Shown: one piece after another, positions 12,331 to 22,907 of the stretch | Numbering within the stretch: the first letter of the stretch is position 1 | Layout of the letters: the number at the start of each line of letters is the position of its first letter | Assembly (NCBI GenBank): GCA_032622095.1 | Contig: CP136069.1 | Coordinates: 30,010,342 to 30,074,341 of the forward strand | DNA length: 64,000 bases | Reading direction: 5' to 3' | Origin: Siphonodentalium dalli | Lineage: Eukaryota; Mollusca; Scaphopoda; Gadilida; Siphonodentaliidae | Notes under the pieces: generated by a model | Seen by the model: only the letters and a program-made list of their open reading frames with translations | What the model was told of the DNA's origin: nothing | The model's database searches: none | Position numbers and translations under genes: made by a program

Positions 12331-12587
12331 CTAGCTAAACTCTCTACCAACTAACACAGAGGCCCGAATCGAAGCAGAGGGGATCACACTTAAGCTATTA
12401 TTACGGACGATTGCAAATCACCCGTCAAATATGACATAGGTTTACGTTTGGTGGCAACGATGAGAACCCTGTATAATGGTGTCGAAAATGACCTAGATCA
12501 TATCTGATCTCTTATATTTTGAGAAATAGCCCGGACAACGTCGGGCACATCAGCTAGTATATATATTTTTTTGGTTCTTCTTCCATA

Positions 12588-13035
12588 TCTCATATATATT
12601 TTGAAGACCTCTGTATGTTTGTCTGTCTGTCATTTATACAAATCTACGATTCTCGAATCTCGACCGATCGGGACGAAACTTGGTACGTGTGTAGTTTGAC
12701 CAGGCGGTCGACCTTGTCGTATTGGCGAGCCCGTGCAGCGCATGCGCAGACGAGATCTCGGAAACGGGTGGAGCTATATCGACTTGAAATTTGCTATGTG
12801 AATGTATCTTGCCCCGGATACGAATTTTATCGGGTCGCCGAGCCCGTGCGACGCCAGCTTCGCGCATGCGCAGACCAGATCTCGGAAACGGGTGGAGCTA
12901 TCGACTTGAAATTTGCTATGTGAATGTATCTTATGTATGTATGTATGTCATTTATACAAATCTACGATTCTCGACCGATCGGGACTTGAAATTTGGTTTT
13001 TGAATAGCCCGGACAACGTCGGGCTCATCGGCTAG
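12588..13035 (+). mobile_element. Short non-autonomous Helitron, copy 1
   Basis: Starts TCTCATATATATTTTGAAG after an A and ends with the GCCCGGACAACGTCGGGC hairpin, TCATCGG and CTAG, then T. It carries the ~120-bp repeat unit of the larger element and no gene. It lies 30 bp downstream of the large Helitron. Confidence 0.85.
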
Positions 13036-13593
13036 TCTCATGTATATATTTTGAAGACCTCTGTCTGTCTGTCTGTATGTTTGTATGTCTGTCATTTATA
13101 CAAATCTACGATTCTCGACCGATCGGGACGAAACTTGGTACGTGTGTGTAATTTGACCAGGCGGTCGTATTGGCGAGTCCGTGCGACGCCCGCTTCGCGC
13201 ATGCGCAGACGAGATCTCGGAAACGGGTGGAACTATCGACTTCAAATTTGGTATGTGAATGTATCTTGCCCCGCCGAATACGAATTTTATCGGGTCGCCG
13301 AGCCCGTGCGACGCTATCTTCGCGCATGCGCAGACGAGATCTCGGAAACGGGTGGAACTATCGACTTCAAATTTGGTATGTGAATGTATCTTGCCCCGGA
13401 TACGAATTTTATCGGGTCGCCGAGCCCGTGCGACGCCAGCTTCGCGCATGCGCAGACCAGATCTCGGAAACGGGTAGAGCTATCGACTTGAAATTTGGTT
13501 TTTGAATAGCCCGGACAACGTCGGGCTGGGTAGAGCTATCGACTTCAAATTTGGTTTTTGAATAGCCCGGACAACATCGGGCTCATCGGCTAG
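13036..13593 (+). mobile_element. Short non-autonomous Helitron, copy 2
   Basis: Begins TCTCATGTATATATTTTGAA directly after the CTAG of the previous copy, so the two are joined tail to head. It contains three repeat units and ends with two hairpins (13508-13525, and 13564-13582 with one changed base) before CTAG at 13590-13593. Confidence 0.85.
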
Positions 13594-14821
13594 TCTCCTA
13601 CATATTTTGAGACTTCCGTATATATGTGTGTACTTTATAGAATCGAAAACGGCTGCACCGATCGTGACAAAACTTCCCATCTATGGGTAAAATCCCACGG
13701 GAATGGTCGTCGCGGCGTTTTGGAGAAGCTCAGAGCACCCGTTCTCCACTCTCAGTCACAAAAAACGGCACTTCGGGTTTAATAGCGTTGATAGTTAAAG
13801 CTAGAGCGTTACTATCTGCAGTGTCGTTGATAAAGATCTTCCATATTTGGGTTCGTTAACCGGTAAACGCTCTTTATTCCCTTTCGCATACTGAACGGGG
13901 GACGGCGTTTGTTTACGTTATCTGGAACTCGCTTCCTAGGAACGGGGACATTTTCATCGGATTAGACCCGCACGGCATCCCCACGGCAATTTTAATTCAC
14001 ATTCCCAACACCTAGCAGGGACAAATATCTATTAGCCAGCATCAAGGCGAGTCTTGTGACGTATTAATTCAAATTCTTTCGATCAAACAATATTCTGTCG
14101 CACTCATATTTCGTCATCTACGAATCCACTGCAATCGACCTATTTTTAGAACGCAACACATGGTGCCAAAATTACGTCGCGTTTGGTGATTAATTTAAAT
14201 ATGTCATGTTGGTAACAATATCTAGCCGAGACTTCCTCAGACCTACAGACGAATGCGACCAGCAAATTTCAAAATTGGTCACTTTACCTCCCCATGAATA
14301 TCTTCTGGGAAATTCCAGGGAATGTCGATTGAGCTCAAACTTGCTACCTACGGGAAGTGTCATATATATGTGTGTGTCCTTTATAGACTCGAACCGATTG
14401 AGGTCAAACTTGCTACCTACGGGAAGTGTCATGGACGGGTTAAATTGTGACCCCGACCTGGCATTGACCTTGAAAATGATCAATTCAAGGTCAAATCGTG
14501 TCAAATTGAAAAACAAAAAATTAGATTAAAAAATTAAAAAGGCACAATTAACTCATTGAAAAAAAATCAAATTAAATTAAAAAATTTATTAAAAAAATTA
14601 ATTAAAAAAGCCAGTAAATTAAAAAGGCACAATTAACTCATTGAAAAATAAAAAAAAATAAAAATAAAATTAAAAAATTAAAAAGGCACAATTAACTCAT
14701 TGAAAAACAAAAAATAAAATAAAATAATTAATTAAAAAATTAAATTAAAAAAATTAATTAAAAAAATTAAAAATTGTCATGTTTCTGACGATTGTCGCCA
14801 GTGGGGGGGCTAACCTGCTAG
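13594..14821 (+). mobile_element. Possible further Helitron-like element
   Basis: TCTCCTACATATTTTGAGAC at the start resembles a Helitron 5' end and directly follows CTAG. A candidate 3' CTAG then T is at 14818-14822, with a weak hairpin before it. The inside is AT-rich with no gene. Confidence 0.4.
14517..14775. repeat. A-rich tandem repeat
   Basis: AAAAAGGCACAATTAACTCA then TTGAAAAA recurs about three times at roughly 60-90 bp spacing within runs of AAATTAAA. Low complexity; no coding. Confidence 0.7.
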
Positions 14822-16007
14822 TGGTACATAATATGGAATAATGTTATCTGAGCATTCGAAAATTAAGTGGGTCTTTAAAGTTACGGATGGTCTTCATGGT
14901 GTGTATTGATGTTGAAATTAGTAACATATGATAAAACCTCCATAAACTGAAAGAATATTAAAATATAGACATATTTTGTTCTTATACCAGTCATAAATAT
15001 CGCGTAAATAGTATGTTATTGTCAAGTTTGTATGCTATTTTATGTAAACAAAAGCCAAATTATGTTACAGTTCCGTCAGGTACAATACGTAAATAGCATG
15101 AGATAAGCAAAACACTTAACAACAGGGAGACCCAACTAAAGAAACTTTGGTTAAAACAGCCATCAACATACTGTTATAATGCTCGATAATCCTCGCAACT
15201 CAAGATTTCGGCATTGACTGGATTACTGTGAATCACTCTCCTAAAAAAATTGCCATGGTGTTGAGTGTTTTGCTTATCGCACTCTTTACGTGCTGTATAT
15301 AAACAAACACTTGGCTAAGTATATTTTGTGGATAACATTCATACTATCATTATATATACTTTTATTATATACTTGCCCATGAATTATAAGGTTTTAGCAG
15401 TGAGATATAAGTGATATCCCACTAGTGAGATATCGATATCTCACTGGTATTATTGCGCCGTATGGATCCTCGTGTGTGTAGTCAGGTTATACTTCATAGT
15501 GATTGATTTCCTGCACACATCATGTACTGACATTCATTGGGGGCCATCGGCAAGTAACGAAAGTATATACTAAATACAAAATCTAAACTTTTTGAGTGTT
15601 TTAAATATGGGACTATTTTTTTGGGCATAATGTGTCAGCTTGAAATTTCTGATGTATTGACATTCATTGGGGGCCATAGGCAAGTAACTAAAGTATATAA
15701 TAAACAGAATATCCACACTTTTTCAGTGGATATGGGTTAAATCTCATTCGTGATGACAAAACATTTGAATTTACTATTCTCATGTTACTTGTTTGCATTT
15801 ACCAATAAAAACATCTAAACAAAATCCAACTCTTAATTTTATCATTCAATGATTCAGTCCCACAATTCAGTCCAATTCCATTCAATAATCTATCAGTATT
15901 ACGATCAAATTAAAGCCCTGTGATTAAAGCCCTTTGTAATCAGCACCTCCACTGATTAAACATATCATTGTGTAAACACGCATGACTAATCCGCCGTAAT
16001 CCACCCT

Positions 16008-16086
16008 AGGTTTGAGGGACTTGCTGCATTTACCAGGGACTTGCTGCGTTTACCGGGGACTTGCTGCATAATCCAGGGACTTGCTG
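16008..16086 (+). repeat. Short tandem repeat, GGGACTTGCTGC unit
   Basis: Four copies of GGGACTTGCTGC at about 20-bp spacing, inside the foldback element. Confidence 0.8.
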
Positions 16087-16239
16087 CGTATAGTAGAACC
16101 GCTCATGAGATATAACCCATATCCACTGAAAAAGTGTGGATATCCTCTATATACTATTAGCATATTCTTGACGAAATATCATAATTTTTTAACTGTAATT
16201 TCTAAATTATGACCTATGACGAAGGCCGATCCTTTAAAA

Positions 16240-17076
16240 TTTTCAACTGCTGGAAATTACAACCCATAAGTAATCATGCTAGTCATGCGGGCACGTATAT
16301 CGGTGCTGCGTGCAACAGTAAACCGCACCTCGGCCTAAAAATATTGGATTTTACCATACCACCGGTAGTTCAATATAAAGTTACAAGTATAGCAATTTAG
16401 AAGTTACGAGCTGGGGTACCCGGCATTGCACGGGTGAATAATGCATGAACTATTAGTGGCCCTTCGGGTAATTTAAAATAATTATTAGTCATCTGGGGTA
16501 AACAGCACCTATTGCTATTGCATGACTCTTCGGATAAAGTTACATCTTTTAAGTTGATAATAAATGCTCTTTATTGCTAATTATTAGTGTCTACGTCTAC
16601 GGCAACAGCAACTATCCGTGACATTTTACATTTGTGCACCAATTTTCCCACATATCTTCTGGGCTGATAATAAATGCTCTTTATTGAGCATATAATTGAT
16701 TAGCCCCCCTTTAAGTCATCTGAGATCAAAGGCACCTATCTCATGACATTCATCTGGTAAGGTGACCCATCTGTTCCAATTTTCCTACCTATCTTCCAAG
16801 CTGATAAGGAATGCTCTTTATTGCTCATATTTGTCCCTTTAAGTCATCTAAAGTCAATGACATCTATTCCATGACAGTCCATGAGTCAATTGATCCCCTG
16901 TGTTTCAATTTTCACCGACCCTATTGAAACCATTTTGGGTATATAATTAATTATTCAGTTAAATTAATTATTAGTGCCCTTCTAAGACATCTGAGGAACT
17001 ATCTACCGTATCTACAAATTTTCAGCTCCGAGGGTCGAGCCGTTTCTCTATATAAAATAGTTATTAGTGCCCTTTT
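16240..17076. other. Non-coding interior of the foldback
   Basis: Contains repeats of GATAATAAATGCTCTTTATT and TTATTAGTGCCC. GGGTACCCGGCATTGCACGG near 16414 can form a small hairpin typical of some Helitron ends. No gene seen. Confidence 0.4.
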
Positions 17077-17470
17077 AAAGGCACGGATGGCCTTCGTTAT
17101 AGGTTATAATTTAGAAATACTATTTTAATAAATATAATAGATATTTCGTATAGCAGACACTTACACACTGAACTATGTGGTAGGTATTCGCTTTGCGTGT
17201 ATGTCTCGAGTCAAAACGTATGGGAGAACCTTGCCTTAGCGGTTATCATATAAATTGGTACTAAATTTCTTCGGTACGAAATTACAACTTCCGGTTATAC
17301 AGGAAGTTGTGAACCGGAAGTTGTAATATGTAACCGGAAGCAACCTTTTATCTCTTGGCCACGTGATCTCACCTATAAATTGGAATTCACAGGTAAGATC
17401 TGTCTTTTTCTCGTTTTCTCTGAGGACGATGAGTGAGTGAGTGTGCGGGGTGGGCTGGGAGGGCCCTATG

Positions 17471-17560
17471 CGTTCAGTGTGTAAGTGTCTGCTATACGAA
17501 ATATCTATTATATTTATTAAAATAGTATATTTCATATAGAGACACGTTCCACACTGAACT
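17471..17560. repeat. DIRS internal complementary region
   Basis: 17471-17527 is the reverse complement of 17116-17172. It is followed by ATTTCATATAGAGACAC, the reverse complement of the right terminus (22889-22905). Confidence 0.85.
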
Positions 17561-17607
17561 ATGTGGTAGAATGCAAGCCTAGGAGGTGGCCACGAGACTA
17601 AAAGAAA

Positions 17608-18495
17608 CTAATTGTGAATGATCTGTTGAGCCGCGACCAAGGGACCCAAACGATAGATGGAATTGGAATGCGTTTGTAGGTCCCGAAGGTAGAATTTTGC
17701 AAAAGTAGAGGGTTGTGACCAATAAGCGGCCGACATGATGTCCCGTAATGCTACAGAGTTCCGGTAAGCCCATGACGAAGCCACTGCCCGAACTTCATGA
17801 GCTCTAATATGCAGGAGTTGTCGATGGTGGGGTGCAATATCTTCGTATGCCATAACGATGGTTCGTTTAATCCAACGTGAAATGGCCCGAGCAGAGATGT
17901 CCTTAAACCGGGTGGTGAGTGGTAAGAATAACCTTGTCTGTCCTTGCCGCCTTGTTTTTGATCTTCGTAAGAATATCTTGAGAGCCCTGACAGGGCAAAG
18001 GTGTTGATCGGCAGACGGAGGTAAGGCTGGAATACGAATGACAGCGGGATATTGGTGAGGCAGTTGATTTTTGGCAAGAAATCCAGGATGTGGAAGAAGT
18101 TCAGCAGCATCATTGGATATGCGCAAACATCCCCCAGACACTGACAGTGCATGAATCTCACTAACCCGCCTAGCGGAGGCGAAGGCTACAAGGAATACAG
18201 TCTTTAGTGTGAGATTGGTGTAAGAACACAAGTTCAGAGGTTCGAAGAGGTTACCGCCAAGGAATGTTAGCACCCATCCTAAATTCCATTGAGGAGAAAG
18301 GGAACGACTTCTAGGTCGAGACAGAGAAAAACTAGCCATTAAATCAGATAGAACATGGCAGGTTCCTATCCATTTAATACCTGCGTGTCGAAAAGTACGC
18401 GATAACATTGAGCGATATCCCTTGATTGTAATTGGGGACAGCTGTTTGTGTTCAAAATCGGCAAATGTTCGTCGTGATGGTTTGGCAAAAATCAA
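17608..18495 (-). CDS. DIRS tyrosine recombinase (main part)
   Basis: An integrase of the tyrosine recombinase family that would insert the circular cDNA. Visible motifs: ASARRVSEIHAL (first catalytic Arg), HIRAHEVRAVASSWAY (His-x-x-Arg box) and YWSQPSTFAKFYLRD (region of the catalytic Tyr). The start at 18495 is formal. The N-terminal core-binding domain, with SRRPSTMKVYQSRWNIY, lies just upstream in another frame (18452-18700), so the gene carries a one-base frameshift at the TTTT near 18453. A host gene is excluded by its position inside the DIRS repeats. Confidence 0.9.
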   Translation of the reverse strand: MIFAKPSRRTFADFEHKQLSPITIKGYRSMLSRTFRHAGIKWIGTCHVLSDLMASFSLSRPRSRSLSPQWNLGWVLTFLGGNLFEPLNLCSYTNLTLKTVFLVAFASARRVSEIHALSVSGGCLRISNDAAELLPHPGFLAKNQLPHQYPAVIRIPALPPSADQHLCPVRALKIFLRRSKTRRQGQTRLFLPLTTRFKDISARAISRWIKRTIVMAYEDIAPHHRQLLHIRAHEVRAVASSWAYRNSVALRDIMSAAYWSQPSTFAKFYLRDLQTHSNSIYRLGPLVAAQQIIHN

Positions 18496-20497
18496 TGTCC
18501 TTGGAAATGCACCAAGCGGTGTAAATATTCCAGCGAGACTGGTATACCTTCATAGTGGATGGGCGCCTCGAGTGAGTAATGCTGTCCACGACTGCTCGGG
18601 AAAATCCCCGCCTTTGTAGGCAGGACCGCACAAAAGACATGCGTGAAGGCGGAGGCTGGCGGGAAATTGGTGCAGAACCAGAGGATTGCCTTGCCCCAGC
18701 AGATCTGCATTCGGAGGAAGCCGAAGTGGAGGTGATTGTAACAGAGGTCTTAACATGGTGGTCCATGATCGAACTGGGTCCAGAGGACATATGAGGATCA
18801 TTTTGCAATTGGACGACGTGATCTTTTGTAAGACCCGAGGCACCAGAGCCGACGGAGGGAAGGCATATACGAACTTGTGGTCCCATGATAGGCACATCGC
18901 ATCCACTGCTGAGGCCCTGGGATCTGGACACGGAGAAACGAACTTTGGAAGTTGGGCATTGAAACGGGTAGCGAACAAGTCCACCTCCGGCCGGACCCAA
19001 AGAGAGCAGATCTTCGAGAAAATCTGGGGATTGAGAGACCATTCCGTGGCAAGAACTGTACCTTTTCGAGAGAGAGCGTCCGCTATGACATTCAAAGATC
19101 CTGGTATATGACGAATGGAAAGATGTATGTTGCGATTCTGACACCAGTCCAGGATCATTAGGGTCATGGCACACAACTGAGGTGAGTGTGTCCCGCCCTG
19201 TCGTTTTATGTAACTGACCACAGTTGAATTGTCGGATAGGATCAGAACGTTGAGAGATGTCAAGATGTGGTGCCAATGTTGAAGTGCTAAAAGAACAGCA
19301 AGCAATTCCTTCACATTGATGTGCGAGTTCAGCATGGATAGGGGCCATTGGCCCGAAACAGTGTGGTGCGATGGTAGTAATACAGCACCCCAGCCCTGTA
19401 GACTGGAATCTGTCGTTATCGTCATGACTGGGGGAGGATAATTCAAGGGAACTCCTTGCATTAGCCATTCCATTTCTGTCCACTGAAGAATGTGACAAGT
19501 TATTGAGTCGACAACTGAGATCAGCATCTCCATAGGATCGTAAGCCGGATTCCACTGAGATAGAAGATACAGTTGTAGGGGTCGTAATCGAGCCTGACCG
19601 AGTGGAATTAATTGGCATGCAGCATTGGCTAGTCCCAGAAGCCGCATGAAACTGCGTGCGGAGATGGTCTCCTGCTGGAGAGTCCAACTGGCCTGCACTT
19701 GAATAGTCGAGGCCCTGGGCAGAGGAAGCGAAACCAGATTCAGATGAGTTTGGAAATGCATACCCAGATGTGCGAAGTCCTGCGAGGGAATCAGACTGGA
19801 CTTTTCCTGATTTATTAGGAAGCCGAGCTGTGACAAGAGACTGAGAAGGTCGTCTAAGTCTCCGGCTAGAACTGAGGGGTCTGTGTGGTTCAGATAAAGA
19901 TCGTCCAAGTACCCCATGACCACTGATCGTGCAGTTCGTCGAAAGAAAGCGAGGACAGACTCCATAGTGCGGCAGAATGCCCATGGGCTCAGGTTGAGTC
20001 CGAATGGGACTGTGCGATACTGATAGACAATACCTTGGTATGAGAAACGAAGGTACCGACGAGACGCGCTCTGTATCAAAAGATGGGTGTAAGCGTCCTG
20101 TAGGTCTACACTGACCCCGAATGAATGAGGGCGTGTAGCAGCCCGCACGGTCGCTGGAGTATCCATCGAAAAACGAGGAGGACTGAGAAACTTGTTCAGA
20201 GATGACAGGTCGATAACTGGTCTGAATTTCCCGTTCTTCTTGGAGACGGTGAAAATTCGGGAGTAGAAACCTGGAGTGGCCACGTTGTCCACTACCTCCA
20301 CAGCCTGATTGTGGACTAGAGCAAGTATTGCCTCGTGCAGCACTCGTGCCCGAACCGGGTCTTGAGGAATGGGAGTGTGCACGGGATGTGTCGTAACTGG
20401 AGGAGGGGAGTCGAACACTAGAAAGAGGCCTCGTGAAATGACATTTTCCAGCCAGGGATTGTTGGTGAACAGAGGCTGCCATGCCTCTGTGTGACAC
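18452..20497 (-). CDS. Overlapping frame carrying the recombinase N-terminus
   Basis: A 681-codon frame without stops that overlaps the RT frame almost entirely. Only the last ~70 codons look like known protein (GFSRAVVDSITHSRRPSTMK and WNIYTAWC, recombinase core-binding type). The rest is rich in Ser, Arg and Pro and has no recognised domain. In Dictyostelium DIRS-1 the recombinase frame likewise overlaps the RT frame, so part may be translated. The long upstream opening may equally be a by-product of RT codon use. Confidence 0.5.
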   Translation of the reverse strand: MSHRGMAASVHQQSLAGKCHFTRPLSSVRLPSSSYDTSRAHSHSSRPGSGTSAARGNTCSSPQSGCGGSGQRGHSRFLLPNFHRLQEEREIQTSYRPVISEQVSQSSSFFDGYSSDRAGCYTPSFIRGQCRPTGRLHPSFDTERVSSVPSFLIPRYCLSVSHSPIRTQPEPMGILPHYGVCPRFLSTNCTISGHGVLGRSLSEPHRPLSSSRRLRRPSQSLVTARLPNKSGKVQSDSLAGLRTSGYAFPNSSESGFASSAQGLDYSSAGQLDSPAGDHLRTQFHAASGTSQCCMPINSTRSGSITTPTTVSSISVESGLRSYGDADLSCRLNNLSHSSVDRNGMANARSSLELSSPSHDDNDRFQSTGLGCCITTIAPHCFGPMAPIHAELAHQCEGIACCSFSTSTLAPHLDISQRSDPIRQFNCGQLHKTTGRDTLTSVVCHDPNDPGLVSESQHTSFHSSYTRIFECHSGRSLSKRYSSCHGMVSQSPDFLEDLLSLGPAGGGLVRYPFQCPTSKVRFSVSRSQGLSSGCDVPIMGPQVRICLPSVGSGASGLTKDHVVQLQNDPHMSSGPSSIMDHHVKTSVTITSTSASSECRSAGARQSSGSAPISRQPPPSRMSFVRSCLQRRGFSRAVVDSITHSRRPSTMKVYQSRWNIYTAWCISKDIDFCQTITTNICRF

Positions 20498-20649
20498 GAG
20501 AGTATCCCCCCCACTGGTATACTTGCAGGCTGTGGATGTATTTTGTCAAAAACGACGACGAGAGCGTTTGGCTCGTGTCTTGTCGTAAGAACCCGTACGT
20601 CGGCGATTAGATCTGGGTGTCTGATGCTCAGAATTCCCTGATCTGGCAT
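18550..20649 (-). CDS. DIRS reverse transcriptase / RNase H
   Basis: A 699-aa intact frame. RT motifs: NGKFRPVIDLSSLN, SVDLQDAYTHLLI, VPFGLNLSPWAF and the catalytic YLDDLYL near residue 250. RNase H follows with TTDSSLQGWGAVLL, KELLAVLLAL, LSDNSTVV and GSLNVIADALSR. A downstream EVDLFATRFNAQLPKF block is usual for DIRS. Its start overlaps the end of the gag-like frame. No stop or frameshift seen, in contrast to its neighbours. Confidence 0.95.
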   Translation of the reverse strand: MPDQGILSIRHPDLIADVRVLTTRHEPNALVVVFDKIHPQPASIPVGGILSCHTEAWQPLFTNNPWLENVISRGLFLVFDSPPPVTTHPVHTPIPQDPVRARVLHEAILALVHNQAVEVVDNVATPGFYSRIFTVSKKNGKFRPVIDLSSLNKFLSPPRFSMDTPATVRAATRPHSFGVSVDLQDAYTHLLIQSASRRYLRFSYQGIVYQYRTVPFGLNLSPWAFCRTMESVLAFFRRTARSVVMGYLDDLYLNHTDPSVLAGDLDDLLSLLSQLGFLINQEKSSLIPSQDFAHLGMHFQTHLNLVSLPLPRASTIQVQASWTLQQETISARSFMRLLGLANAACQLIPLGQARLRPLQLYLLSQWNPAYDPMEMLISVVDSITCHILQWTEMEWLMQGVPLNYPPPVMTITTDSSLQGWGAVLLPSHHTVSGQWPLSMLNSHINVKELLAVLLALQHWHHILTSLNVLILSDNSTVVSYIKRQGGTHSPQLCAMTLMILDWCQNRNIHLSIRHIPGSLNVIADALSRKGTVLATEWSLNPQIFSKICSLWVRPEVDLFATRFNAQLPKFVSPCPDPRASAVDAMCLSWDHKFVYAFPPSALVPRVLQKITSSNCKMILICPLDPVRSWTTMLRPLLQSPPLRLPPNADLLGQGNPLVLHQFPASLRLHACLLCGPAYKGGDFPEQSWTALLTRGAHPL

Positions 20650-22561
20650 TATCTACCATCTGTTGTGCATTTGCAAGTAACTGATGTTGACGTGTACCGA
20701 CCGACGGTGGAACCGACTGAGAGCGCACCGGGAATGGCAGGTTTTGCGCAAAACCCTGGTTGCGTACTGGCTGGGTCGAAAGACGTACTTTCTTCGCCTG
20801 CGTATTAGAACGATCAGGATATGTACGTTTCCTGCTGAAGGAGTCGGCAGCCTGGGTGGCATGACGAGTGCCACGATACTGAGCTTCGGATGCCAAAGTT
20901 TCACGAACCGCAGCGACTTGATTATTGAACAGTGACGGTCCACCTAATGGTTGCCTTAGTAACCAATCTGAATGGTGAGGCCTCAAAACTTTGCTAGTTT
21001 GTAGAGCAGCTCCCCGCCGAATCACTTCAATATTATGATTGATTAGGACGGCGGTGGACATTGCATGTGCAACAGACCTGGATAACACTTTAGCAATGTC
21101 CTTAATATCAGATATGCGATCGGGATGAGCACCCATGAAAATCGCTGATGATCACAAATCAGCCAGAGAAAGTATACGAATAATATCTCGACTGAGGTGC
21201 TGTAACGACAAAAGTGGCTGCGTCCCCATCCTGAATGAGGTCGGCATTGTTGCACCAATAGCTTCGGCGTCTAAATCAAGCCTAGTGTGAGTATCCAAGA
21301 GAATAGGAGCCCCATCAGAATTGTAATTAGACCGTACATACCCTTGTGTTGTGGGCTTAACAGGAAATGGAAGCTGAAGGCAACCTTTGTCGAAGTTCAA
21401 ATGCTTAGTGTGAACCTCGTCGTGCAATAACGTGTTGAAGTGATTGAATGTACTTTCAACAAGAGGTGATTGAGGAAGGGAACGTGGTTCTACCTTCTCA
21501 CTCTGTTTCCCACCAAGCATGTTATCGACGCTGGAAGATATGCGAGGTTTTACGACACTTTTGGGAAGTGGACACTTATCCCGAGGAAGAAGTTTATACA
21601 AGAGACCAACCGTGTCCGCAAAAGGACGTTCCGTCTGAATGTCAGAATCCCCTTCCGACAGTGGTTCCTCGTTGGAGCCATTGTCGGACTGAGATTCTTC
21701 CTCATCGTCAACAAAGCCTTCCGACGCCATGGGATGCAGAGAAAGTATGTCATGTTCGACGCTAGCAGCAGGACCCCCAGCATCCAGTTGGGATACGGTA
21801 CTAGAGGGAGGCCTACTCTGGGAATGGCTCGATCGAGGAACGAATTCTCTCGCATTAGGATTTAATGTGCTATTCCCCACCCAATTTGCCCCCGGAAAAC
21901 CTGACGCAAAATTAGGTGCCCAGGGAGGATATGCTGCGCCCCAAGGCCAAACGGGTGGAGGATAGAAATTGGGAGGAGCCATTGGACCAGAGGAAGCCCC
22001 CCCCCCCACCGTATCCCCCAAATGCAGGTGGTCCCGACCAGGCTGGCATAAATGCCGAAGGCATACTACTATGATCCCATGACGGCGGAGGAGCAGGCCC
22101 GGATGCATCCTCTTTACGAGGTATTACAATTCCAGGGGATCGACTGGACCCCATCTCTTGGAGATTGGGGCCACTGCACCATGGGGAAGGGTAAAAAGGC
22201 CTGTTGGCTGGTGCGCGCTGTGCGTCACGTGACATTGACTCTTCCCCACCCAGAACAGCCTCCAAAGGCGCGGGTGCCGGGGCGTCCGCCCGAGATGATT
22301 GGTTGACCGAACCATCTATTGCAGCACCCGGCTTACCACTGGTTCGTACCGCCGTAGCAGGACCGGGGGGGGGGCAGAACTGGTCCTGCCAGAGCTGAAG
22401 ACTGGTGCGGATTGCTCAATGTTTTGTATCATCGACCAACGTGCCCTCACACAACTCCTACAAGAGTGGCAGCGGTTGGTCGACGAGCAACCCGCACACA
22501 ACACACAAGGTGTGTGGCCGTCGAAATCCATTTTTGCGCGACCGCAAGCAAGACAAGACAT
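20546..22561 (-). pseudogene. DIRS gag-like ORF, broken
   Basis: The N-terminus (from 22561) begins MSCLACGRAKMDFDGHTPC and continues Cys-rich, a zinc-finger-like pattern usual for DIRS ORF1. The middle is rich in Pro and Gly (SGPAPPPSWDHSSMPSAF). The frame shifts at the G run near 22366-22374, shifts back at the C run near 21999-22009, and is stopped by TGA at 21152-21154. The C-terminal segment (20546-21136) is basic and ends KRSRRRF. Both frameshifts lie in homopolymers, so they may be replication slips or assembly errors. Confidence 0.8.
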
Positions 22562-22907
22562 GAGCGTCTTGTAAGTGATTTAATTTTTAAAAAGTAAGGT
22601 TGTAATTAAGACAAAGTTCCCTGTACGTCCGATCGTAAACAGCGTAAAGGAGAAAAAGACAGATCTTACCTGTGAATTCCAATTTATAGGTGAGATCACG
22701 TGGCCAAGAGATAAAAGGTTGCTTCCGGTTACATATTACAACTTCCGGTTCACAACTTCCTGTATAACCGGAAGTTGTAATTTCGTACCGAAGAAATTTA
22801 GTACCAATTTATATGATAACCGCTAAGGCAAGGTTCTCCCATACGTTTTGACTCGAGACATACACGCAAAGCGAATACCTACCACATAGTGTCTCTATAT
22901 GAAATAT

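Larger units (their letters stand above)
4717..12557 (+). mobile_element. Helitron with decayed Rep-helicase gene
   Basis: The 5' end is TCTCATATATATTTTGAAG, preceded by A. The 3' end is a GC hairpin (GCCCGGACAACGTCGGGC) followed by a short spacer and CTAG, then T. TC start, CTRR end, subterminal hairpin and A/T insertion are Helitron hallmarks. Both ends match the short elements at 12588-13035, 13036-13593 and 45320-45719. Inside are a tandem-repeat zone (4800-7040), the Rep-helicase (7242-11730) and a 3' zone of repeated hairpins. The assignment of 4717 as the partner of 12557 is inferred; the 5' block could be a separate nested copy. Confidence 0.8.
14868..17116. mobile_element. Foldback element, left part
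   Basis: The outer end (CTTTAAAGTTACGGATGGTC) and the block with ATAAATATCGCGTAAATAGT reappear inverted at 23300-23455. AAGCAAAACACT also recurs inverted. Together with 22908-23455 this makes a foldback about 2.8 kb long once the DIRS insertion is removed. A shorter member of the same family is at 59824-60216. Confidence 0.7.
17117..22907 (-). mobile_element. DIRS-like tyrosine-recombinase retrotransposon
   Basis: The terminal repeats are inverted: the block from ACTATGTGGTAGGTATTCGC (17172) to the CACAGGTAAGATCTG area (about 17405) returns inverted at 22658-22890. An internal complementary region at 17471-17560 joins the complement of the left terminus to that of the right terminus, as expected for the DIRS circle-junction template. 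Gene order on the minus strand is gag-like, RT/RNase H, recombinase. Flanking foldback sequence joins cleanly without a target duplication, which DIRS elements lack. Confidence 0.93.

Noticed and set aside
18579-19161. Plus-strand frames of 70-141 codons within the DIRS element
   Set aside because: Opposite strand of the intact RT frame; no independent signal.
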